Shown here piece after piece: positions 9,284 to 16,997 of a stretch of 64,000 nucleotides of DNA. Each line of letters begins with the position of its first letter. The stretch's first letter is position 1. This DNA comes from Chitinophagaceae bacterium (GTDB taxonomy: Bacteria; Bacteroidota; Bacteroidia; Chitinophagales; Chitinophagaceae), in the NCBI GenBank assembly GCA_016710745.1, contig JADJVB010000012.1:186001-250000 (forward strand). The letters are read 5' to 3'. The position numbers and the translations under genes were made by a program. The notes beneath the pieces were generated by a model. That model worked only from the letters and a program-made list of their open reading frames with translations. It ran no database searches and had not been told where the DNA came from.

Positions 9284-10306
9284 ATGGAGAAAATTTTATC
9301 TCAATTTGGATTGCCGGCAGACAGTTTTTCGGTAAACCCGTTTGGCAGCGGACTGATCAATAGCACCTGGTTGATTGAGAACCGGGAAAGGGGCGAAAAA
9401 TATATTCTCCAGAAGATCAACCGGCAGGTATTTAAACATCCGGAAGACATTGCTTTCAATATCACGTTAATCGATGAATACCTGAAAGACCAATTCCCGG
9501 ACTATTTGTTTGTTTCTCCCCGAAAAACAATTGGAGGAGATGGTTTGGTTAACATAGCGGGTGAATTTTACCGAATGTTTCCTTTTATATCCAATTCGCA
9601 TACCATTGATGTTGTTGAAAAACCGCAACAGGCCTATGAAGCAGCGAAACAGTTTGCCAGGTTTACAAAACTGCTTGTTGGTTTTGATGCAACACGTTTA
9701 AAGATCACGCTGCCCGATTTTCATGACCTTTCACTCCGTTATCAGCAGTTTGAACGGATTTTGGAAACCGGCAACGGGGAAAGGATCCGGGATTCATTGG
9801 AGTTAATTTCCTTTATTAAAAAAAATAAAGGCATTGTTGAGCAATATGAAGACCGCAAAGCAAACATGGCAATCAGGTGTACCCATCATGATACCAAGAT
9901 CAGCAACCTGTTGTTCAATGAAGAAGATAAAGGTATTTGTGTAATTGACCTGGATACCCTGATGCCCGGTTATTTTATCAGCGATGTGGGCGATATGATG
10001 CGTACGTATTTATGTCCGGTTAGCGAAGAGGAAAAAGATTTTTCGAAGATCGGCATACGGAGGGAATTTTACGACGCCATTGTAAGCGGCTATTTGTCTG
10101 AAATGGGAGCGGAGCTAACAAAAACTGAAAAAGGTTTTTTTAAATATGCCGGTGAATTCATGATCTATATGCAGGCCATCCGTTTTTTAACTGATCATTT
10201 GAATGATGATATTTATTACGGCGCAAAATACGAAGGACATAATTTTGTAAGAGCCGGAAATCAAATTTCGTTACTACAACGACTGATCGAATTTAATCCC
10301 GGTTAA
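9284..10306 (+). CDS. Aminoglycoside-phosphotransferase-fold sugar kinase, N-acetylhexosamine 1-kinase-like
   Basis: This 340-residue kinase has the APH fold. The catalytic loop reads THHDTKISNLLFN near residue 204, followed by the metal-binding VIDLDTLMPG and the DVGD motif. HxDTKxxNxLF with IDLDTxxPG is the pattern of NahK, which phosphorylates GlcNAc/GalNAc at C1. The glycan genes next door (beta-mannosidase, glycosylasparaginase) fit a GlcNAc substrate, but that is inference; homoserine or choline kinases share the fold. It overlaps the convergent phosphatase-like gene by 14 bases at the 3' end and starts directly at the end of a heptamer array. Confidence 0.78.
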   Translation: MEKILSQFGLPADSFSVNPFGSGLINSTWLIENRERGEKYILQKINRQVFKHPEDIAFNITLIDEYLKDQFPDYLFVSPRKTIGGDGLVNIAGEFYRMFPFISNSHTIDVVEKPQQAYEAAKQFARFTKLLVGFDATRLKITLPDFHDLSLRYQQFERILETGNGERIRDSLELISFIKKNKGIVEQYEDRKANMAIRCTHHDTKISNLLFNEEDKGICVIDLDTLMPGYFISDVGDMMRTYLCPVSEEEKDFSKIGIRREFYDAIVSGYLSEMGAELTKTEKGFFKYAGEFMIYMQAIRFLTDHLNDDIYYGAKYEGHNFVRAGNQISLLQRLIEFNPG

Positions 10307-11375
10307 GTTCAATTTTTTTGCCAACAGGGTGCTCACTGCTGAAAGTTAATCCCAATAAAGCAGCCATTGTTTGTGCAAATTGTTTCTGATACCATTGTTG
10401 CGGAATTTTTACTTCACCGCGTTGATTTATGCCCGGCCCCATGGCGGCCATCCAGATCTGGTTACAATCTTTTATTTTATTGTTATGGCTGGTCCATTCA
10501 TTTTTATTGGCATCACCACGCCCGTGATCGGTAGTGATAAATATCGCGGTCTTGTTTTTGTATTGTGGATTTGTTTGTATGTAGGTCCAGATATCCTGTA
10601 TCCATTTATCAACCATGGTTGCAGCCGTTAAATAATCACGATAATAACCACTGTGGGCCCATTCGTCAGTTTCGCCATAGGCAATATAAAGGACTTTGGG
10701 TTTTTTGGTTTGCAGGTAGTTGAAAGCCCCGTAATGGGTAAATACATCAAGTTCTTCAGCTTCTCCAAATGGTTTGTAGGAATCTTTTGCCATCTTGTTA
10801 ATTGTTTTTTCCGTTTCGGTTGGCCTGGCGCCACCAAGCAGATCAAACGCCGAATGTACCGGAAATTTGCCGCGCTCTTCGTTCAGTATCCGGTCAAATG
10901 CATCCCAGGCGCCAAAGGCCGCCACTTTGTTTTTATATGTTGGCATTCGATTCAGGAATTCCAACAAATTGGTATTCGGGTTGGGCGGGTAGGCATTGCT
11001 GTTGATCAGCGTATCGGCATAACCGGTAAAAATTTCATTATAGCCGGGATACGAAAACCAATAGGGATTGGCATTGTCAATTTTGTTGCCGTAGTTTCTG
11101 TTTCCATAGATCTGCCCGTTCTTTTCAATAGTGCTCCATAAAAAGGGCATTAATTTTTTTCTTCTTTCTATCGGGTCTTCCGCCCAATATTTTTTATAGA
11201 TAAGGGAGCTGTCGTCCTGGTTATATTTCGGGTTGTTGGCGATAGCACTGTCCATGCCGGTAAAAACTTCCTGCCAGCGCAGTCCATCAGAGGTAATAAT
11301 GATGATATTTTCGGCTGATTGAGAAAATACAAATCCTGTTTTCAGTAACAAAAAGGCCAATAATATGGTTTTCAT
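10293..11375 (-). CDS. Secreted alkaline-phosphatase-superfamily hydrolase (type I phosphodiesterase-like)
   Basis: The ATG at 11375 is chosen because it begins a clear signal peptide (MKTILLAFLLLKTGFVFSQ); an upstream GTG at 11399 would bury it. The mature protein shows alkaline-phosphatase-superfamily metal ligands: IIITSDGLRW near the N-terminus, TDEWAH in the middle and TTDHGRGD near the C-terminus. SYPGYNEIFTG probably contains the catalytic Ser/Thr region. It is likely periplasmic. Substrate is unknown; a phosphosugar or phosphodiester is plausible given its place downstream of the beta-mannosidase on the same strand. Confidence 0.78.
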   Translation of the reverse strand: MKTILLAFLLLKTGFVFSQSAENIIIITSDGLRWQEVFTGMDSAIANNPKYNQDDSSLIYKKYWAEDPIERRKKLMPFLWSTIEKNGQIYGNRNYGNKIDNANPYWFSYPGYNEIFTGYADTLINSNAYPPNPNTNLLEFLNRMPTYKNKVAAFGAWDAFDRILNEERGKFPVHSAFDLLGGARPTETEKTINKMAKDSYKPFGEAEELDVFTHYGAFNYLQTKKPKVLYIAYGETDEWAHSGYYRDYLTAATMVDKWIQDIWTYIQTNPQYKNKTAIFITTDHGRGDANKNEWTSHNNKIKDCNQIWMAAMGPGINQRGEVKIPQQWYQKQFAQTMAALLGLTFSSEHPVGKKIELNRD

Positions 11376-11465
11376 TTTATTATAAAATTTTGAATTCACA
11401 AATAGTACACATTTTTGAAGCTGTTCAAAATTAATTGTGTCAACACGATCTTACCTGCTGCATCA

Positions 11466-13442
11466 CTAACGGTGAAGCACATCATATAAGGATATCACCT
11501 TTACCTGTTTTACATCAACCGGCTTACTCAGTGTGATCGTTTCAACAGAACCGTCGTAAAGATTAAAATAATTATTAGAAAATTCTACCTCACTATCGTC
11601 AACCGATACGCATACATATTTTGCAAAAACATTGCTGCTGACCGAGAGGATATTGCCCGAAACAGAAACAGTATAGGCAGGTTTTTTTAATGTTGGGTCT
11701 TTTGGATATCCTCCTTCCTGGGCAGGGGTTACATCCGGTCGGTAAACTTCCTTTACGGCATACCAGGCCGCTTTATGTTTGCGGCTGTAATCAGTGATAC
11801 TCCAGCTGGTAACCGGCCAGCAATCATTAAGTTGCCAAAGCAAAGTGCCCATATTTGTTGGAGATTTGGCGAGGTGGGTGGCAATGCTGTTTCTCAAAAT
11901 ATAATACTGCAGGCATTGTGTTAAATAGGTGTAATCTTTCAGGGAAAGTTTGCCGAGCCTCGCTGAATCTATAAAATAGCGGGTTAAGTAATGGTTGAGT
12001 TTTTTAAAACCATCGCTTGCTTTTTGGTGCGACTGGATAACCGGCGAATACAGATACCGGTCTCCGCTATCCGTATAAGATATAATGGTATTCCAGTTGG
12101 GCATTGCCTGCATACCATATTCACTGACGAACCGCCCGGTTTTGCTGTTAAAAATTTCCCAGTCTTCGAGCCCCCACCAAAGGCCCCAGTAATGACTATC
12201 ACCTTCAGTAAAACTTTCCTGGTGCCCCCAGCCGTTTTTTGGCGACGTGGCGATATAGGGCCGGGTGCCGTCAAACTGATCAACCCATTTTTTTAAACTG
12301 TCTTGAAACAACCTTTTGTAGTTGTTCCATACGTTGATGGAATCTGCTCCATGCAGATTGAACTGGGTTTGCCAGCCCCAGTTTTTCCAGGCCTCATCTA
12401 CTTCGTTGTTGCCGCACCAAAGAACAATACAGGGATGATGCTGTAGTCTTTCAATTTGATATTTTACTTCTTCCCGAACATTATTCATAAAAGCATCATC
12501 ACCGGGGTACATGCCGCCGGCAAACATAAAATCCTGCCAAACCATAATATCAAGCGAATCGCAGAGATCATAAAACGCGTCAGCTTCATACACGCCACCG
12601 CCCCAAACCCGTAACATATTCATATTGGCATCTTTGGCGCTTTGCAAAATTTTTCGGTAATCTTCTTTTTTAACCCTGGGCAAAAATACATCAGCGGGGA
12701 TCCAGTTGGCACCTTTGGCGTAAATGGGTTTACCGTCTTTTTCAAAATAGAAGGAAGTGCCAATGGCATCTTTTTGCTGGATGAGTTTTACAGTACCCAT
12801 CCTGGCTGCATGGGTTGGCAGGTTTCTGGTTCCGTTCCAGCCCTCTACTCTTATTCCTTTCCATATGCCACACCCAACAAACCTGGGGCCCCAGTCCCAG
12901 CCAAACTGAAACTGTGCTTTACGAACGTACACCCGGTTATTATCGGGTAAAATCAATGGCAATTTCGACATGGCAATACGATCAACTTTATTTTGTGCGG
13001 AATAGAATTTGATGAGCAGTTCATTCCCTGACTGCTTAATAAAAGGTTTTATATCAACTGTCCAACCTCTAAACATATTATCTGCCTGCAGAATCAATTT
13101 GCCATTCAGGTAAACATCAGCGTAGGTATCCAGTCCATCAAAAACCATATTCACCTTCTCCCTGGAATAGAGATCGCTATCAATATTAAAAACAGTTTTG
13201 TATTCCCAGTCGGCTTTGTCGATCCATTGCAGCCTGGTTTCATTATCGCGATAAAAAGGATCCGGTATCAGGTTGTTTGCCAGCAAATCGGTGTGCACCG
13301 TACCAGGTATTGTGGCCTTATACCATTTTTTTTCTTTTTGATTTTTGAATTGCCAGTTTTGGTTTAATTCATATGACAGTTTTTGGGCAAAGATTGTATG
13401 AAAAGGGATTATTAGGAACAAGAAGATTTTCCAGGTTTTCAT
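11466..13442 (-). CDS. GH2 beta-mannosidase lacking two internal Ig-like domains
   Basis: This exported glycosidase has a signal peptide ending IFAQ. The N-terminal sugar-binding jelly roll is complete (VPGTVHTDLL-like start, GLDTYADVYLNG, RKAQFQFGWDWGPR). The TIM barrel is complete, with the acid/base Glu in WCGNNEVDEAW (about residue 345) and the nucleophile in FVSEYGMQA (about 439). Between GIWKGIRVEGWN and RMGTVKLIQQKD only about ten residues replace the usual Ig-like domain with its LWWPNG motif. A second Ig-like domain is missing after KHKAAWYAVKEVYRPD. The total is 658 residues against about 850 in relatives. It probably removes the beta-mannose of Man-GlcNAc. It starts two bases after the cutC stop, so the genes are co-transcribed. 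Confidence 0.85.
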   Translation of the reverse strand: MKTWKIFLFLIIPFHTIFAQKLSYELNQNWQFKNQKEKKWYKATIPGTVHTDLLANNLIPDPFYRDNETRLQWIDKADWEYKTVFNIDSDLYSREKVNMVFDGLDTYADVYLNGKLILQADNMFRGWTVDIKPFIKQSGNELLIKFYSAQNKVDRIAMSKLPLILPDNNRVYVRKAQFQFGWDWGPRFVGCGIWKGIRVEGWNGTRNLPTHAARMGTVKLIQQKDAIGTSFYFEKDGKPIYAKGANWIPADVFLPRVKKEDYRKILQSAKDANMNMLRVWGGGVYEADAFYDLCDSLDIMVWQDFMFAGGMYPGDDAFMNNVREEVKYQIERLQHHPCIVLWCGNNEVDEAWKNWGWQTQFNLHGADSINVWNNYKRLFQDSLKKWVDQFDGTRPYIATSPKNGWGHQESFTEGDSHYWGLWWGLEDWEIFNSKTGRFVSEYGMQAMPNWNTIISYTDSGDRYLYSPVIQSHQKASDGFKKLNHYLTRYFIDSARLGKLSLKDYTYLTQCLQYYILRNSIATHLAKSPTNMGTLLWQLNDCWPVTSWSITDYSRKHKAAWYAVKEVYRPDVTPAQEGGYPKDPTLKKPAYTVSVSGNILSVSSNVFAKYVCVSVDDSEVEFSNNYFNLYDGSVETITLSKPVDVKQVKVISLYDVLHR

Positions 13443-13443
13443 T

Positions 13444-14169
13444 CTACGATCTTTTTAGGTTAGCCATGATGTTTTTTATTTCCTGTTCATCCACCGTAAC
13501 TGATTTCAGGGTTTCCTTCATTGCGTCATTTATGTAATTCATTTTACTATCAACATTAACCCTTGCCGATGTATGAAACTCAAATGCGCCCGTCTTTTCC
13601 GCCAGTTCTATAATATTATCCGAACGTACACCACTGCCCGGCATGATGATAATTCTGTCATCGGCCTGTTTTATCAATTTCGCAATGGTGTCAACGCCTG
13701 CTATGGCAGTTGGATGCAAACCCGAAGTAAGTATTCTTTCACAACCAACCTCAATAATATCTTCCAAAGCCTGCGCGGCATCTGCAACCCGGTCGAATGC
13801 CCGGTGAAAAGTTACACCAAGCGGATTAGCGAGATCGACCAACTGTCTGCATCTTTCTTTATCTACTGTTCCATCAGTTTTCAACACACCAATCACCACC
13901 CCGTTACACCCAAGTTCTTTGCAGATTTTTATATCCGTTTTCATCAGGTCAAACTCTACGTTGGTATATAAAAAATCGCCGCCTCTTGGGCGAATGATGG
14001 GGTACAATGCTATTTGCAGTTTTTCTCTCGCAGCTTCAATAAATCCGTAGCTCGGGGTGGTGCCACCTTCGCCCGGGTTGTCGCAGAGTTCAATGCGGTG
14101 TGCGCCTGCGGCCTGGGCAAGGATGCAGCTTTCAATAGTAAAGCCGATTACTTCAAGTTTAACATTCAT
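13444..14169 (-). CDS. cutC: CutC family TIM-barrel protein
   Basis: The protein has the CutC family signatures: EVIGFTIESC at the start, RIELCDNPGEGGTTPSYG, IIRPRGGDF, FHRAFDR and ILTSG. ATG 14169 is preferred over the TTG at 14202, since family members begin at MxVKLEV. CutC was named for copper homeostasis in E. coli, but that role is disputed and the barrel has an enzyme-like face. Here it is translationally close to the beta-mannosidase and follows the glycosylasparaginase, which suggests a role in sugar or glycopeptide metabolism. A heptamer array ends at its start codon. Confidence 0.88.
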   Translation of the reverse strand: MNVKLEVIGFTIESCILAQAAGAHRIELCDNPGEGGTTPSYGFIEAAREKLQIALYPIIRPRGGDFLYTNVEFDLMKTDIKICKELGCNGVVIGVLKTDGTVDKERCRQLVDLANPLGVTFHRAFDRVADAAQALEDIIEVGCERILTSGLHPTAIAGVDTIAKLIKQADDRIIIMPGSGVRSDNIIELAEKTGAFEFHTSARVNVDSKMNYINDAMKETLKSVTVDEQEIKNIMANLKRS

Positions 14170-14245
14170 GGTAATGCTCAATAAGCAATGTTCAATGTTC
14201 AATATTCAACAGGCTCCTATTGAACATTAAGCGTTGAATAGTTAA
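14170..14245. repeat. TTGAACA-type heptamer array upstream of cutC
   Basis: Read on the minus strand, the heptamers TTGAATA, TTGAACA, TTGAACA, TTGCTTA, TTGAGCA lead to TTACC and the cutC ATG. Further upstream the same words occur inverted, so TGTTCAATA and TATTGAACA form a 9-bp inverted repeat. The array fills the gap between the glycosylasparaginase stop and cutC. Confidence 0.65.
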
Positions 14246-15276
14246 ATAAGATATTTTGACGTATGAATCATATTCTCGTTATCACTTTTTACAGAATAAA
14301 CAAACCCTTTTTGTATGGCATAGGCCCCGTATTCCCCTTTCTTATTCATCGCTAAAAATCCAACCTGTAAGGTTTTAGCTTTTTCCTTGTCTCTGTTTAC
14401 AATTCGTTCAACCGCTTTCCTGCAGGCCTTTTCAGGTGAATATCCCTGCCGCATGAATTCAACAACCAGGTGGGTGCCGCATATCCGAATCACTTCTTCG
14501 CCGGTGCCGCTGCTGGTGGCTGCACCAATTTCATTATCTACAAATAATCCGGCACCGATGATGGGAGAGTCGCCTACCCGCCCATGTAATTTAAAAGCCA
14601 TCCCGCTGGTCGTTACGGCACCGGATAAATTTCCGGTGACATCCATCGCAACCAAACCCATCGTATCGTGATTAGCCGTTCCATCTTCAAAAAAATGGGG
14701 GGCAAAAGGGCCATTTTGTTTTTTGATCCGGTTATCAACAGGCATATTCTCTATATTGATAACCGGTTTGTATTCACTTTTCTTCAACCAATCGGCATAT
14801 GCTTTTTTTGCCGATTCGGACAATGCTTCCGGTTCCAGAACAAAACCATTTTCCACCGCAAACTGTTGGGCGCCTGCGCCAACCAGGATCACATGCGGGG
14901 TGTTTTCCATTACTTTTCGGGCAACCGACACCGGATGTTTTATTCTTTCTATCCCGGCTACAGCACCGCAATTGGCCTGGTGATCCATAATGCAGCTATC
15001 GAGGGTCACGATGCCATCCCGGTCGGGATAACCACCCAAGCCTACACAGCAATTGATCTCATTTTCAATATGCCTGGCACCGGCTTCCACTGCATCGAGT
15101 GCAGTTCCATTTGCCGACAGTATTTTCCAGGCTTCGGCATTAACCGGCATGCCGCTATCCCAGGTTGAAATAACAATGGGTTTTGTTGATTGGTCAAAAC
15201 TATCTGCAAAGCTTTTCCTGGCCGACAATAACGGCGCAGTAAGGGCGCCCAGCTGTATAAATTTTCTTCTGTTCAT
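14242..15276 (-). CDS. N4-(beta-N-acetylglucosaminyl)-L-asparaginase (Ntn hydrolase)
   Basis: Glycosylasparaginase cleaves the GlcNAc-Asn bond of glycopeptides left after N-glycan degradation. The 344-residue precursor starts with a Tat-type signal (NRRKFIQLGALTAPLLSA). The autocleavage site is in NHDTMGLVA, with the Thr near residue 203 becoming the nucleophile of the beta chain. GRVGDSPIIGAGLFVDN and SSGTGEEVIR are the substrate-binding motifs of the family. It heads a run with CutC, beta-mannosidase and a phosphatase-superfamily enzyme, which makes N-glycan salvage the likely pathway. Confidence 0.93.
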   Translation of the reverse strand: MNRRKFIQLGALTAPLLSARKSFADSFDQSTKPIVISTWDSGMPVNAEAWKILSANGTALDAVEAGARHIENEINCCVGLGGYPDRDGIVTLDSCIMDHQANCGAVAGIERIKHPVSVARKVMENTPHVILVGAGAQQFAVENGFVLEPEALSESAKKAYADWLKKSEYKPVINIENMPVDNRIKKQNGPFAPHFFEDGTANHDTMGLVAMDVTGNLSGAVTTSGMAFKLHGRVGDSPIIGAGLFVDNEIGAATSSGTGEEVIRICGTHLVVEFMRQGYSPEKACRKAVERIVNRDKEKAKTLQVGFLAMNKKGEYGAYAIQKGFVYSVKSDNENMIHTSKYLI

Positions 15277-15294
15277 AAATACGATAATGATTTT

Positions 15295-15600
15295 TTAGCG
15301 ATTCATGGAAAGTTTGGTGATCATGGCGGTCGATGCTGAATCAGCGTACAAACCAAATGCACTTGTTAGTACACCTTTGGTATTTCCGGTAATTGATTCA
15401 ATTGCATAAACCACATCTTCATCGGCCGGATTGCTGTTACCCTCAAAACGATATACCTCTGCAATTTCGAATTCGTTAGGGTTCAGGCAGTTTTTGTTAT
15501 CAGAACATATGATTTTATCAAAGGCAATATTAAAATTGATCGAATAGCCCCTTTCCCGTAGCCCGTTTAATGCATCCACAACGGTGTCGTATGAAGCCAT
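15295..15600 (-). CDS. Small Bacteroidota protein of the family misnamed 'phosphoribosylpyrophosphate synthetase'
   Basis: This 101-residue protein has the layout of a small family found across Bacteroidota: YDTVVDALNGLRERGY at the N-terminus, FEIAEVYRFEGNSNP in the middle, YAIES, then GVLTSAFGLYAD and a C-terminal MITKLSM. Automatic annotation often labels it a PRPP synthetase, but it is far too short and lacks the PRPP and ATP loops. It may be first in the transcript with the glycosylasparaginase, 18 bases upstream. Function unknown. Confidence 0.75.
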   Translation of the reverse strand: MASYDTVVDALNGLRERGYSINFNIAFDKIICSDNKNCLNPNEFEIAEVYRFEGNSNPADEDVVYAIESITGNTKGVLTSAFGLYADSASTAMITKLSMNR

Positions 15601-15650
15601 AATTTTAATGTTGATTAAAGATTAACCAGTATAATGAAGTACGGGTAAAG

Positions 15651-16865
15651 TTACGAAATGCTTACCGCAGTTCTCTTAATAAAACCCAAATAAATAATTA
15701 CCAAAACAGTGACGCCGGCTGTTAAAATAAATGTGAAGGGTGCTCCAAAATGATACCATAATAATCCACATAAACTGCTGGCAATAAAAGCACAGATACT
15801 TTGAAAACCCGAATACGTGCCAATGGCAGTGGCAGTCTCACTTTTATGCACAATATTACTGATCCAGGCTTTTGAAATACCTTCAGTAGCAGCTGCATAA
15901 ACACCATAGAAGAAAAACAATAATAAATAGATGATGAGGTTATTATTGAATGCAAATCCCACATAAACCAGACTGAAAATAACCAGCCCGGCTATGAATA
16001 TTTTTTTTAAACCCAGGCGGTCTGCAAGTATGCCGATAGGATAGGCCAATAAAGCAAAAACCAGGTTATAAAAAATATAAACACCGATAATAGCCGTGTC
16101 GTTTAATCCACTTTCCTTCATCTTCAATAAAAGGAAAACATCCGAGCTGTTAAAAAGCGCAAACAGCAATAGCCCGGTCACCAGTTTTTTATATGCAGTT
16201 GAACCGGTTTTCCAATAGCCAACAAAGGCGAAAATACTGACCTTGTTGGGTTTTGTGCTGCCGGGTGTAGCGCCGGGCTTCTTTTTTTCCTTGATCAGTA
16301 AGGTTGACACAATAGCCAGTAATCCGGGTAAAAACGCGATCAGAAAAAGGGTTTTGTAATGGTTGGGATAAAAATACAGGTAAGTTAGGGCGATCGCGGG
16401 CCCAAAAACAGCACCCAACGTATCCATGCTGCGGTGGAAACCAAAAACCCGGCCCTTGTTTTTTGAATGGCTTTCGTCGCTCAACATGGCATCTCTGGCC
16501 CCGGTTCGAACACCCTTACCCAAACGGTCAATCGTTCTCGATAAAAATATCCACCAGGGATAGATAAAAATGGCCAGCATGGGTTTGCTGATCGCACTCA
16601 ATGTATAACCAAACTGAACAAAAGGTAAACGCTTCCCGCTTTTGTCGCTCAATTTTCCGAAATAACTCTTGCTGAGTCCGGCAACGGCCTCCGCAATGCC
16701 TTCCAGAACCCCTATAAACAGGGCGCCATAACCAATATGCTTCAGGAAAAGGGGCATTACCGGATACAGCATTTCACTGGCCAGGTCGGTGAATAAACTT
16801 ACCAACGACAGTATCCATATCGTTTTTGTAATTATTTTTTGTGGAGAATTTGTGAGTGCCTGCAC
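15651..16865 (-). CDS. Major facilitator superfamily transporter
   Basis: This is an inner-membrane transporter with about 12 hydrophobic segments in 404 residues. The MFS loop motif GKLSDKSGKRLPFVQFGY lies between helices 2 and 3, and its repeat (GILADRLGLKK) lies in the second half. The start appears to be GTG at 16865, because no ATG occurs before the first membrane segment. The substrate cannot be told from sequence. It lies on the same strand as the N-glycan cluster but about 50 bases further upstream. Confidence 0.82.
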   Translation of the reverse strand: MQALTNSPQKIITKTIWILSLVSLFTDLASEMLYPVMPLFLKHIGYGALFIGVLEGIAEAVAGLSKSYFGKLSDKSGKRLPFVQFGYTLSAISKPMLAIFIYPWWIFLSRTIDRLGKGVRTGARDAMLSDESHSKNKGRVFGFHRSMDTLGAVFGPAIALTYLYFYPNHYKTLFLIAFLPGLLAIVSTLLIKEKKKPGATPGSTKPNKVSIFAFVGYWKTGSTAYKKLVTGLLLFALFNSSDVFLLLKMKESGLNDTAIIGVYIFYNLVFALLAYPIGILADRLGLKKIFIAGLVIFSLVYVGFAFNNNLIIYLLLFFFYGVYAAATEGISKAWISNIVHKSETATAIGTYSGFQSICAFIASSLCGLLWYHFGAPFTFILTAGVTVLVIIYLGFIKRTAVSIS

Positions 16866-16997
16866 AAGCCTTCATTTTTCCGAATGTAGCAATTTGTTGG
16901 TACATTGCAGACATAAAAAAAATAATTTGTTGCGGCGGTCAGAACCAATATCTTAGAAATGGCAGTTTGCTTACCGTAAGTAACATAAAAACGAAAT

